DNA of 19,786 nucleotides from Rhizophlyctis rosea (GCA_027596075.1 JADGJC010000520.1:1-19786); one strand, 5' to 3'. Shown: positions 1-9,290, numbered from the stretch's first letter. Translations and numbers: made by a program. The notes: generated by a model from the letters alone, not told the origin.

Positions 1-12
1 TATTCATTCGGA

Positions 13-38
13 TAACGAGACAAGGGGGAGTCTCGTTA
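13..38. repeat. 9-bp inverted repeat (hairpin)
   Basis: The arms TAACGAGAC (13-21) and GTCTCGTTA (30-38) are perfect complements around an 8-base G-rich loop. A second hairpin lies at 81-101 (GTCCAAT, 7-base loop, ATTGGAC), and the 10-mer CAAAGTCCAA occurs directly at 56-65 and 77-86. The cluster lies downstream of the gene that ends at 261, on the transcript side. It could be a 3' RNA structure or the end of a degraded element running off the window. No gene is visible in 1-260. Confidence 0.5.
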
Positions 39-260
39 GCGATAGGGTTATAGTACAAAGTCCAAACGTCTCTATTCAAAGTCCAATGCTGCATATTGGA
101 CGCGGTAAATTAATTACAATCATGCGGCGATATTTGACCAGGGTCAGGAAATAAATTGCTAGCCGGTGGCACAGCTCCGGCTACACTATCTTCATCTGGG
201 CACGTGGAAGGCGTCGTTGCAACCCGTAACAACAACCCCCTCAACAACCTCCCTGCTCAT

Positions 261-878
261 TTATTCCCCCACAATCCTCATCTCCCTCCACTTCCGCCCA
301 ACAGCCCCAACATACGCATAAACCCTCTTTTCCTCACCCACCAATTTCAACCCTTCATCCTTCACCCCTGACTGTTCCGAATGTCTCTTCCACGTAAACC
401 TCGTCCCAACGAACTGAAACGAACAATCCCTCCCTACACCCAACATACCCCCCCGCTGCATTTCCATCGTTCCCAACCAGTTATGCATGGCAACCCTCGG
501 CGACGAATTCAACCTAACTTGCCCAAGAAGGTGACACTCGCCTACACTATCAAGATCCTTGGCTGTGATATCAAACTTGCTCCCTTGTTCATACGAAGGT
601 ACGTTATACGCCGACACCATGTAGCCCTTCTTATGGTGTGCATGGAAGGTCGCCATGTAGATTAGCGTTGTCCGATCTTCCAATGTGACAGACAAGGAAC
701 GTCTTGCTTTGCCATCGTGATGGAACAAGAGCGTCAAGGGCGTGGACGTTTCGTAGCTGGCCGGACGGTAGTTGTACGCTTCCGATTCGGGCGGGTCGGA
801 TTGGTAGTCCGGTAGGTCTGAGGCGGTGTCGGGGATAGATGGGGAGGGGTGGGAATTTGGGGACTCGGTCAATGTCAT
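261..878 (-). CDS. Hypothetical fungal protein with probable tubby-like (DUF6593-type) beta-rich core
   Basis: This is a single-exon gene of 205 aa. The frame is open further upstream (to 950), but only through a TTG; the ATG at 878-876 has a good context (CCCAAAATGAC) and is the first real start. Residues 1-45 are low-complexity, rich in Ser, Pro and Asp. From about residue 48 to the end the pattern is of alternating strands, with motifs LTLLFHHDG, TLIYMATFHAH, YNVPSYEQGSKFDITAKD, MHNWLGTMEM and FQFVGTRFTWKR. An exposed strand-rich fold with a VGTRFTWKR segment resembles the tubby-like/DUF6593 domains common in fungi. That family call is pattern recognition from memory, not a search, and no biochemical role is known to me. 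No signal peptide or membrane helix is visible. It is transcribed in the same direction as the RRM gene beside it, about 770 bp away. Confidence 0.75.
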   Translation of the reverse strand: MTLTESPNSHPSPSIPDTASDLPDYQSDPPESEAYNYRPASYETSTPLTLLFHHDGKARRSLSVTLEDRTTLIYMATFHAHHKKGYMVSAYNVPSYEQGSKFDITAKDLDSVGECHLLGQVRLNSSPRVAMHNWLGTMEMQRGGMLGVGRDCSFQFVGTRFTWKRHSEQSGVKDEGLKLVGEEKRVYAYVGAVGRKWREMRIVGE

Positions 879-941
879 TTTGGGAGTATCAAAATATAGT
901 CTAGGTTTTCTGTTATCAGGGATAACTTTTAGGGACGTTCG

Positions 942-998
942 ACGCGTCAATGGGTCTTATAATAATCTGTGCCCATGGGGCGTCGCGCTTTGACGCGT
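942..998 (-). promoter_or_regulatory. Putative promoter with TATA-like box between two ACGCGT boxes
   Basis: Upstream of the ATG at 878 there is TTATAA at 957-962 (about 80 bp before the start), flanked by ACGCGT at 942-947 and 993-998. ACGCGT is the MluI cell-cycle box bound by fungal MBF (Mbp1/Swi6-type) regulators. ACGCGT is, however, generally frequent in this window (11 copies found by eye), so the pair may be chance. Nothing here proves cell-cycle control. Confidence 0.3.
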
Positions 999-1645
999 TG
1001 ACAAAATGTCCAAACCAGGAAACCCCGCCAGTTTTGGGCAACCGCTTGGCCAAGCAGTTTGCCGATAATAAGCCTAATTGGAATGCACATGGTGGATATT
1101 ATTGAGAGAGGCATTTTGAGTGATCTCTACAAGTATTTCGAGTGTTGGGGAACGGCGCGACAATGGGCTTGTGATGGATAGAAATCTCAGGGTCCATGAA
1201 TGTGGGAGCGTGCACTTTTTGGCCGTTCATCCATTAGTCACTGCATGGTTTACATCGCATGCATGCCGATGTCTTCGTCAATTTCAATGCCCAGATGTTC
1301 GGGGATCCATGTCAAACTTGACTAAGAACGAAACGTCCATGGAAATGCGTACAGGCATGCAACTTAAGATTGAAAAAGTGCAGGATCCTTCCATGCTAAA
1401 TAAGATCAACCACACGATGTCCAGGCCTCAAGTAACCGAATTTGCAAAGAAAAACTCTGTAATTAAATACAACCAAATGATCCAGAATTCGGTGGCTTAG
1501 TCCACCGTAACTCCTTCTCCAACGCAATGCAACCCCACCCAACTTTCAAAAAAGTGAACTACCCGTTACAGCTAAACAAATATTCCACCGGCGTGACGTA
1601 CACCCCACATCACCAACCCCGACAGCTACACCCCACATTCTTCCC
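999..1645. other. Intergenic region, no gene supported
   Basis: This lies between two minus-strand genes. It contains the perfect 12-bp palindrome GCTTGGCCAAGC at 1044-1055, loosely flanked by GGCAA and TTGCC, about 170 bp upstream of the start of the 205-aa gene. A plus-strand reading frame of about 125 codons (1120-1500) has a GTG rather than ATG opening and no recognisable pattern, so I do not call it. A smaller imperfect inverted repeat (ACATCG/CGATGT) is at 1252-1272. Confidence 0.5.
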
Positions 1646-3312
1646 TTAAGCGAACTTATCCAACCTAACAATGACGTTCCTTCCGGCAAGAGGAGTACCG
1701 TTGACGCTGACGACGGCCTTCTCGGCCTCCTCCTTGGTGGTGAAGCGAACGATACCGCATCCCTTGGAGCGACCAGTGTTGGGCTCCGCCATGATGTCGG
1801 CGTGGACGGGGTTGAGACCGTGGGGACGGAAAAGGTCCTTCAGGTCTTGCCAGCGCGTGGAGTAGGGCAACTATAGACACGCAGATTCATATAAGCCAAT
1901 CAGTCTTGATATCATAAATCCATTGCCAACATATCAAGGAAATGACTGATTTGAACTCACGTTGCCAACAAAGACCTGCGTCCCAGGAGCAGGCGCACCC
2001 TGCTCACTCGCGAACTTGTCCTCCCGAACCTCAATGGTCCGGCCCTGAACCTCACGACCGTTCAACAGCTTGATAGCGTTCTGGGCTTCATCGACGGTGG
2101 CCATGAGGACCTGACCGTACCCACGGCTGCGACCCTGTTGGTCCTGAGTGACGTCGGCCCTTTGCACGTTCCCGGCCTCACGGAACATGTCCTTCAACTC
2201 TTGCCATTGAACGGTGAAGGGGAGGTTACCGACAAAGAGCTGGCGACCCGCAGCGGATGCGCCGGCGCCAGCGGCAGCGGGAGCACCGTAAGAAGGAGCC
2301 GAGTAGTTGTTGTTTTGGGGAGCAGATCGGGGCTGCATTTCCATTCCACATCAATGAAACATGCCACTTTCCCGTCTTTGCATGAACCCAAACCCACCTG
2401 AGCTCCCTCAACGTAAGTGCGGTCCTCGCGAACATCAAGGCGGCGACCGTTCCACTCAAAACCGGCGTACATGGCTAAAAGATTCAATCGCGTTTAGTCC
2501 ATCCATGCACATACATGATCAAAAGCATGGTTTCACATACCGGTTGCCTTGCGGGCCTCCTCCACAGTGCTCATTACAACAGTTCCAAAACCCTTGGAGC
2601 GGTTTTGCCAGTCGGTGGGAATGTCGGCACGGACGACGTTACCGGCATTGCGGAACAAGTCCTTCAAATCCTGCCAGCCGACCGAGTAAGGGAGGTTGCC
2701 AACGTAAAGGGCGCGGATGTTGACCTCGCCTGAACAGATGTGAATTTGGTGCCATTAGCGAAGAAAGTACATAATTTCGGGTCAGAGGCTCATTCCCACC
2801 ATTGGACGCGTTGCCCGCAAAGCCACCACCTCCCGAGTACGATTGCTGGGGTTGAGCGGCAAGAGGAGCACCGTACGCCGGAGCAGCGGCCGCGCCAGCA
2901 TTGCCAGGAGCGCCACCCGCGACGGCCCTGTCCTCCCGAACCTCGATCTTCCTTCCGTGCCATTCGTAATTGTTAAAGGTGGAAATGGCGTTTTGCGCAT
3001 CTTCAGCAGTGGCGAAAAGAACGGTACCAAAACCACGGGAACGACCAGTGGGAGTGGAAGCGACATCGGCACGAACGACGGTTCCTGTTCATTTCCATTG
3101 ATGCGTGTAAGCTAATCCCCGCCTGATTCGTCCCATTCTCACTCCCCAAACTTTTACCCACCAGCATCACGGAAAAGATCCTTCAGATCTTGCCAGCCCA
3201 CAGAGAAGGGCAACTAACATATATGCGTCAGCTTTTTATGTTGGTACACGAAACTACATCGAAAACTCACGTTGCCCACGAAAAGTTGCTTTCCAACAGC
3301 AGGTGCAGCCAT
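1646..3312 (-). CDS. Four-RRM RNA-binding protein (hnRNP M / Gbp2-Hrb1 type)
   Basis: Coding exons on the minus strand are 3312-3271, 3213-3162, 3084-2800, 2729-2541, 2474-2398, 2332-1961 and 1870-1646. They sum to 1242 bp and give 413 aa. All introns are GT-AG (57, 77, 70, 66, 65 and 90 bp), and every junction keeps frame. The ATG at 3312-3310 ([14 protein letters not shown]) is directly followed by RRM1. RRMs lie at about residues 9-84, 134-208, 246-321 and 334-413. Each has an RNP2 (L/V-F/Y-VGN), a first helix of the form W-Q-D/E-LKD-L/M-FR, and an RNP1 such as [10 protein letters not shown] or [10 protein letters not shown]. The W-DLKD helix and the GFGTV RNP1 are typical of the yeast Gbp2/Hrb1 and hnRNP M group, which bind nuclear mRNA and, in yeast, link it to TREX-dependent export. 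Linkers are Ala/Gly/Gln/Asn-rich. RRM4 has KGCGIVRF in RNP1, lacking the usual aromatics, so it may bind protein rather than RNA. There is no RS/RGG tail as in Gbp2, so orthology is not claimed. Confidence 0.93.
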
Positions 3313-3333
3313 TGCGAGTGAGATCAGGTGGTT

Positions 3334-3395
3334 CTGTATGATGTGTTAGCAAGGTAATTTGACGGAGCTGCGTTGACATTCAGATATTTTCTCAC
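3334..3395 (-). other. Probable 5'-leader intron of the RRM gene
   Basis: On the minus strand GTGAGAAAAT starts at 3395 and the segment ends in TGCTAACACATCATACAG at 3334, giving a donor, a strong TGCTAAC branch site and an acceptor over 62 bp. It sits 21 bp before the ATG, so it would be spliced from the leader. A second donor, GTAAGT at 3545-3540, points to a further leader intron. Its acceptor is ambiguous (3499 or 3456). Confidence 0.5.
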
Positions 3396-3660
3396 AGGTT
3401 GGGTACGTTTGTGTGAACACCGGTAGATATGGAGTGGACGCCGGAAAGGAACCGACTACATTCAATAGAATCAGTCCAGAGATCAGCCAGATAGCCAACT
3501 AAGCAGTCAAACTAGTAATTAGCGCCAGTAACGATATTGACTTACGCAAACCAAAAAGGGATTGAGAGGACGACGACTTGAGCGACACCAAATAACAAGG
3601 AACCACGTTCAACGCTTCTTTACGACGTTGATACGATACACTTGCACACTACAACACTTG

Positions 3661-3734
3661 TGCAACAACGAACGACTTCGACGACACACACACGACAACA
3701 ACGACAACAACGACGACGACGACAACAACGACCG
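3661..3734. repeat. Impure trinucleotide tract (GAC/AAC on plus strand)
   Basis: The tract is made almost wholly of CGA, CAA and ACA triplets plus a short ACACACAC run. On the minus strand it reads GTCGTCGTTGTTGTC-like and lies 350-420 bp upstream of the RRM start codon. It would be in the leader or core promoter of that gene. It has no start-to-stop reading that looks like a protein. Confidence 0.6.
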
Positions 3735-4307
3735 ACTACCTAATACCTATCCCACAACCGAGGATCAGAATCACAGGGTTGATGCGAGTTGAATTTGAGG
3801 AAGGACTTGTTGCTTTGAAGGAAGGGAGCGTGAGAAAGGGATCCTCCGACACCCACGACTGGGAGGCGGGGGCGACAATCCAGAGTCCCAGGCCAATGCG
3901 GGCTCAGCAAAGAAAGCGCCCAACAAACAAACCCCAAAAAGCCCGCCTGTCATACCTTGTCACAGTGCCACATCAGTAGGTAGTCACACAACAGCAATGT
4001 CCCCCAAAATAGCCACATGCTATCACGTGATGGCTGATAGCCTCCGATATATCTGACATGCTGTGACTCACAGAATTTCTGTCCAGATGTTCGAACAATA
4101 CAATAACTGTGAAGGCAATGAGGGCCCTTATCGCCTTGGCGAACTTGAACAAGTACTGTCATACCCATCTCGTGCTGCCATCGCTTCAATCTGCCTGCCA
4201 TATTTCCCACCATCACGTACTACGAATATACTCAACTTAGCTTGAACCCCCACTTGAAGTGCCGTGCCACCTGATCTAGTGTCTTCGTCTCGTCGAAAAA
4301 GTTTCAC
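3735..4307. other. Divergent promoter region, no gene
   Basis: This is the shared upstream region of the minus-strand RRM gene and the plus-strand Myb/U-box gene. A CCAAT pentamer is at 3893-3897. Reading frames on both strands are short and lack patterns or splice signals, so I call no coding sequence. Confidence 0.5.
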
Positions 4308-6652
4308 ATGCTGGCAGTAGGCTCGCCCGTTCCAAAGGTCGCTCGCGCTACTGTGTACTTCACAGAAAGTAAGTACAGTTGGCGATGAGCAGAACGCTAC
4401 CAGTCGTCTATTCCGCAGTTCTGATGCTCATAGCGTGGCGAGTACACACTTCTTCCAAATATGTGGAACTAAAGCCTTTTGTCTGGACTTTATTTTTTCA
4501 GCATGTTCCGACTGCAGTACCGACCCGTGTGCTTGCCATTCTCGTCGAACATCAGCGCGGAAGAGGCAGGAAAGACCAAAGCCGAGGAAGTTGTACTTGC
4601 CGTCGGGGGTAGTTTTTGGTGGAATTCGGGTACGTTCTTGGACTTTGCGAGTTCAAAATGCTTTGTTGCTGATTTTGGGTGGCAGGATACTCTTTCAGCG
4701 CAATGGAAGAGAAGACAGCAGGACAAAGCGGATGGGAACGACATGGGAGATGAGAATACCTTGCGGGATAGCATTCAAGCCTTACGTCAAGAAAGGTTCG
4801 TATCGATTGAATAGGGTTGCGACTTGTGACCATCATATTGATATGTCGCTTGCAGCGAGAACATTGAAACGGTTCGCAAGGAACGAGTGTTTGATGATGA
4901 AGTGACAGAAGAAGAGATGGCGATTATTCAAAAACGAGTTGCACTGCAACAAAAGCAGGTATTTTGGCATCCTCTTGATCAGAACTGGTCTCTAGCTGTA
5001 CTGAGACTGACGTGTAAAATTAATTTTTTGATCTAGTTTCAAGAATACGAACGCCGCGAGATGGCCCGAAAGATCTGCAAAATCAAGTCGGTCTTTGAAT
5101 TCCTGAAAGTGGATGAGATTCGAGAGGCCTTAGCGGAGACCAAGAATGATGAGGTATGTCTGGTCAATCATAAGACATATCGGCCTGACATATCAATCAC
5201 CAAAACTGAACAGGATGCGGCAATCCTCAATTTCACACAACCGGAGTATCTCATGAAACTGCGAAAGACAATCGCTTTGAAGCATAACCCGGTTGAGACT
5301 CAAAGTAAGGCATGGCTGCGTTCTCGATGAGAATTGGGCTGATTGTATCCTCCCACTATGCTTTCAGAGGAAGAATGGTCAGAGGAGCAACAGGAAGCAT
5401 ACGAACGGATGTTGGAAAGACGCAAACGGGCGGCGAAAAAGACGACGGGTCAAGAAGCCAAACAGTATGATTTATGATGTTGCACATGCGGCCTATTACA
5501 AATCAGTTAAGGTTTTGTTTACAAACAATCAGGCGAACCATTCGCCTCTCACGCCTCAAACTGGACGAAGCCCTGGAACAACTGCAACAAGGCGTGGACC
5601 CGGACAAGGTGTTTGAAGGATGGAGTGACGCCCGAGTGAAGGCATACAGGCAGATTGACAGCAAACCAAATTCGTACTATTATCGGTTTAATGCACCGGG
5701 GGAAAAGCAGAAGAACGGCGTTTGGACGAAGGTATGTCTGTGAATCTCAAAGTCAGAGTCATCTTTTGGTGAAATTAATGGTGAATCTCAACACGATAGG
5801 CGGAGAGAGAGTTATTTTTCAAACGGCTGGACGAAGTCGGGGCGGATGGGCAATGGGGTCTCTTCTCGATGTCTATTCCTGGCAGAGTTGGATACCAGGT
5901 ACAAGCACATCACCACAAATACAAAAGAACTCACTAGGACTAAGCTCATCCCCAAACCCAGTGCTCCAACTTCTACCGCCACCTCCTCAAAACCGGCGAA
6001 ATCAAAGACTCCAACTACCTAATCGACGAAAAGGGCAACCTCTCCTACCTCTTCGGCAAAAAAGACGGCAAAGAAGGCGTCATCCGGACCCACTCCAAAC
6101 ACGGTTCAGGCGGCGCGCCCCGCTCATCGTCTTCCCGCTCTGGTTCTTCCAAACCCACGCCGGCGTCGGGGAAGAAGCGAAAGAGGAAGAGCCGGTACGG
6201 GAGCGATGACGAGGATGGGGATGGGGATATTGGGGATTTGTTTGATGAGGATGATTCGGGGAATTATACTTGTAAGGTTTCGTGGGCTACTACTAGGAGG
6301 ACCAGGGCGAGGTTGGGAGATAGGGGTGATGGGGAAGATGAGGATGGGGAGGATCAGAATCCTTTGCCTGGATTCATTGACCCGATTACGTTGGATGAGG
6401 TTGTGAAGCCGGCAATCAGTCCTTATGGGCATGTCATGGGGTAGGTTGACCGGAACAGTAGTCTCCAAATCCCATCATCTACTTGCTGACCCATCACTGG
6501 ATTTCAGATACGACAATTGGATCCGCTGTTTGAACAACGAGGAGAAGAAGAACATCTGTCCCTTGACCAAGAAGCCGTTGACGAAGCGGGAATTGGTCGT
6601 GCTTACTCATGAGAATATCGCAGAGTATAGGGACAGGATTGTGAATATGTAG
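4308..6652 (+). CDS. Myb/SANT-like and U-box-like domain protein with N-terminal Cys cluster
   Basis: Eleven exons: 4308-4368, 4502-4629, 4686-4795, 4856-4958, 5037-5153, 5214-5304, 5368-5464, 5533-5731, 5800-5898, 5962-6440 and 6508-6652. The total is 1629 bp, giving 542 aa, with all introns GT-AG and 56-133 bp. The N-terminus MLAVGSPVPKVARATVYFTE is spliced to a Cys-rich run C-x2-C-x4-C-x-C-H (residues 22-33) that may bind zinc, then a basic stretch. Residues about 64-240 are charged and helical (coiled-coil-like). Residues about 265-345 carry YYYRFNAPGE, then a Myb/SANT-like unit (WTKAERELFFKRLDEVG, W at QWGLF, then PGRVGYQCSNFYRHLL). Residues 370-460 are a Ser-rich, basic and then acidic linker (KKRKRKSR could be a nuclear signal). 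Residues 468-542 match a U-box/modified RING: PLPGFIDPITLDEVVKPAIS, GHVMGYDNWI, ICPLTKKPL. U-boxes recruit E2 enzymes, so a nuclear E3 role is inferred. Exon 1 is the least certain, because the first intron is long and an internal acceptor near 4417 exists. Confidence 0.88.
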
Positions 6653-7184
6653 AATATAAAGGTAATCGATGTGATATTTTGCTACCTTCTACGTGGTACG
6701 GATGTGCCAAATGGTCAGTTGGAAGGGTGCAGGCATTGGTCAATATTGGAAGTCGATGAAGTGGAAGTGGTGGTGAAATGAGTCCATCGGACCATGAAGG
6801 ACCATTCCCAATGTACGAAGACTCGCAAACCACAAACTTGATATATGTTACGAACAATCACATCTTATATTGCATGAAACCTCAACACACACAAAGCACG
6901 ACAAACACAACAAAACACTAAACTAGAGAGGTAAAAGGGCAAGTCCCGCTGCCACAAACTACAACTAAAAAAAAGGACAAAGGTATACATAAATACTATA
7001 TCCGATAAGTAAAGGTGAAGACGAGAACGTGTGTACATGGTATAAAGAAAGGTATGGTAAAAACGAAAAGATATTATACTAAACTATGGACTATATATGT
7101 GAAACGTAAAAAAGAATAATGGTATATGCTATATAATGGTTGGCTAGGACGGGGGTATCGCGTAATGTAGGTAAAAGGACGGAA
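6653..7184. other. Convergent 3' flanks, no gene
   Basis: This A/T-rich stretch lies between the plus-strand Myb/U-box stop codon and the minus-strand homeobox stop codon, so it should hold both 3' UTRs and polyadenylation sites. A-rich runs at 6885-7110 fit that role. No reading frame here is supported. Confidence 0.6.
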
Positions 7185-8721
7185 CTACTCCTCAAGCGGA
7201 CAACCCTCCTCCAACCAAACACTACAATCAACAACCATATTCCCATTAGCCAAGCACCCATCCGGCGCCGAGTTCCTCCTCCTCAAAGCCGGCATACTGG
7301 ACATCGACAAGTCCAACAGACTTTCGCCAGCGCCATGGGGTGTAGAAGGGTGCGAGAAGCTGTTGGAGCGCAACATGGGGTTGCGGCGGGGCGAGGGAGA
7401 GGTTGCTGGTGTGGTGATTGTAGCTGGTGTGGAAGGGAGTGGTGGAAGATCGCCAATGTTTGCGAAGCCGAATGCGGAGGTGTGGGAGAAGGGGGAGTAC
7501 ATCCCGGCTGCTGATGGACTTGTTGCGTTGAGGACGTTGGTGTAGTACATCTGTTCTTCGTCCATTGGTGACGATGTCGCGGAGACGGGTGAGAGCATTT
7601 CGTCCATGTCGAGGTCGAGGAACTGAGCTTCGAGAGAGAAGGGTTCGAAAGGAGATGAGAGGGTGCTGGAAGTAAGAGCGGTGTTGATGCGAAGAGGTGT
7701 GGGAATCTGAGCGAATGGTGTTGATGCTGCTGTGGTGTCTACGAACTCTCCACATCCATCATCGCTTTCCACACCCTCGGCGTCAGAGAACTCCACGTCG
7801 TCTGGGTGTTCCAGCTTGGTAGGGGCGCAGTCCGGGGAGGCGGGGCCGGGGTTGGGGCTCATGTCCGGCGATGACGGAGCATGGTCGTCACTGCTGGCGA
7901 GCTGTTGCTGTTCTGCGCAGCATTGGAAGCAGCAGGAGGCGCATGAGGATGTGGGAGATGAGGGTGACGAGGAGGATGGGACGGATGCGGTTGGGTGGAT
8001 GTAACCTGAGAAAAGAGAGTCGGTTAGATCAAAGTCCGAATGAATTGAAGATATATACCAATGATGACAACATACCATATTTGCCGAATGGAGTTTCTTC
8101 GTATGGAACACCGAAAGCCTGAGCAACGAAGTGAGGGAAGATGTCGGAGGCGTTCATGGCGTTGCGGAAGCCGTATGTGGTGGTGGTAGTGTTGTGACGA
8201 AGGCGCTTGTTGGGGTTGGAGACTGAGTAATAGGTTCGCGATGCGGCAGACAATTGTGATTGCTGTTGGTGAAGAGGTGATCCAGGATTGGAGGCGGCGG
8301 CAGCGGCGGCGGCAGCAGCAGCAGCAGCAGCCACCTGCATCTCTTGATGCTCCCGCTTGAGCTTGGCACGACGGTTTTGGAACCAGATTTGGACAGCGCG
8401 TGGAGTCATGCGAAGTTGTTTGGCAAGGTGCTCTCGGATGGCGGCAGCAGGTTTTTGGTGATCCTTGAATACTGCGGTGAGCATCTCGGTCTCACGCGGG
8501 GTCAGACGGCGACGGCGCTTGACTTGTTTGACGTCGGAGGGAGGTAGGTCATTATCATCGCGCATGGGTGAAAGGGGTTGGGGACTGGGGTAGGTAGACT
8601 CTTGTTGTTGTCGGGACTGAAGTTGCGCAACCGGGTGCAGTTGAGCAACCGGGCTAGGGGCATTTTCGTGAGCGTGCAGAGGAGAGGGGTATGGTGGATG
8701 GTATAAGGCTTGACTGGACAT
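7185..8721 (-). CDS. Homeodomain transcription factor
   Basis: Two exons on the minus strand, 8721-8076 and 8005-7185, are separated by a 70-bp intron (donor GTATGT, acceptor TTTTCTCAG). The total of 1467 bp gives 488 aa. The ATG at 8721 has context CAACAACATG. The homeodomain spans about residues 66-125, begins with a basic arm (KRRRR), has L16 and F20 and ends with helix 3 VQIWFQNRRAKLKR. There is Gln at homeodomain position 50 and no three-residue TALE insertion. A run of 13 alanines follows (131-143). The C-terminal half is Ser/Pro-rich, with a Cys cluster CASCCFQCC soon after the intron, an acidic stretch (DDVEFSDAEGVESDDG), and two Arg-directed kinase-like sites (LRSNSFS and LRRRNSAPDG). 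These suggest activation and phospho-regulated modules. It should act in the nucleus as a sequence-specific regulator. I cannot name an orthologue: it is compatible with Yox1/Pho2-like fungal homeobox proteins. Confidence 0.93.
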
Positions 8722-8875
8722 GTTGTTGGCGGCAAAGGTATGGTGGTGGGAAACAATGTCAGATGAGGATGAGTGAAGCGCGTTGGGGAAAGGTTGGGAA
8801 AAAGGGGGTGGTTCAGCTTGCTTGGTGTGGCTTAGCTGTAACGCGTCATAGGCCAGCCGTTTGTTGATGTTTACG

Positions 8876-8954
8876 TGTTGCTAGCGATGTTGTTACAACG
8901 TTGCAAGGAAATAGATGTAATGGTGTCGGTGCTGGGTGTGATGTTGCTAGCAAC
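8876..8954. repeat. Repeated TGTTGCTAGC motif with a 12-bp palindrome
   Basis: TGTTGCTAGC occurs at 8876-8885 and again at 8942-8951. The second copy sits in the perfect palindrome GTTGCTAGCAAC (8943-8954). Between them is the 8-bp palindrome CAACGTTG. The cluster lies 155-235 bp upstream of the homeobox start codon, inside its probable leader or proximal promoter. It could be a dimeric factor site or RNA structure. Confidence 0.45.
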
Positions 8955-9202
8955 GTAGTGTTGGTGGGGTTGTTTGGTGATGTTGACTTGAAGGGTCGTT
9001 GGATAGATAGTCTTGATGCTAAGAGCAGAAAGTAAGGCGCGAAAGTGTTGAAACGATGGATGAAAGGGCAGGAGCGGGATATTGCTCAAGCACCACTATG
9101 TCTAGAGTGCAATATAATATTGAATAGATCGGAAGACCCTCGCAGGAAGATGAATGAAACGCTTGATGAAGTGAGAGAGGGGGTAGTGAAAGCGTGGCTG
9201 TC

Positions 9203-9290
9203 TATATAGGGTTTTGGATTGGGGAGGCGAAGGAAGAGGGACGGATGTGAAAGGGAAGGGAGAGGGGAGAGAAGAGACCGAGGGAAGGTG
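9203..9290 (-). promoter_or_regulatory. Putative core promoter of the homeobox gene
   Basis: Read on the minus strand, the order is a pyrimidine-rich (CT) block at about 9290-9223, a CCAAT box at 9222-9218, and TATATA at 9208-9203. This is a usual fungal promoter order and spacing. It predicts transcription starting near 9170 and a leader of about 450 nt before the ATG at 8721. No leader intron was resolved. Confidence 0.5.

Noticed and set aside
1120..1500. Plus-strand frame of about 126 codons
   Set aside because: It opens with GTG, has no family pattern and lies in the promoter side of a minus-strand gene; chance length at this base composition.
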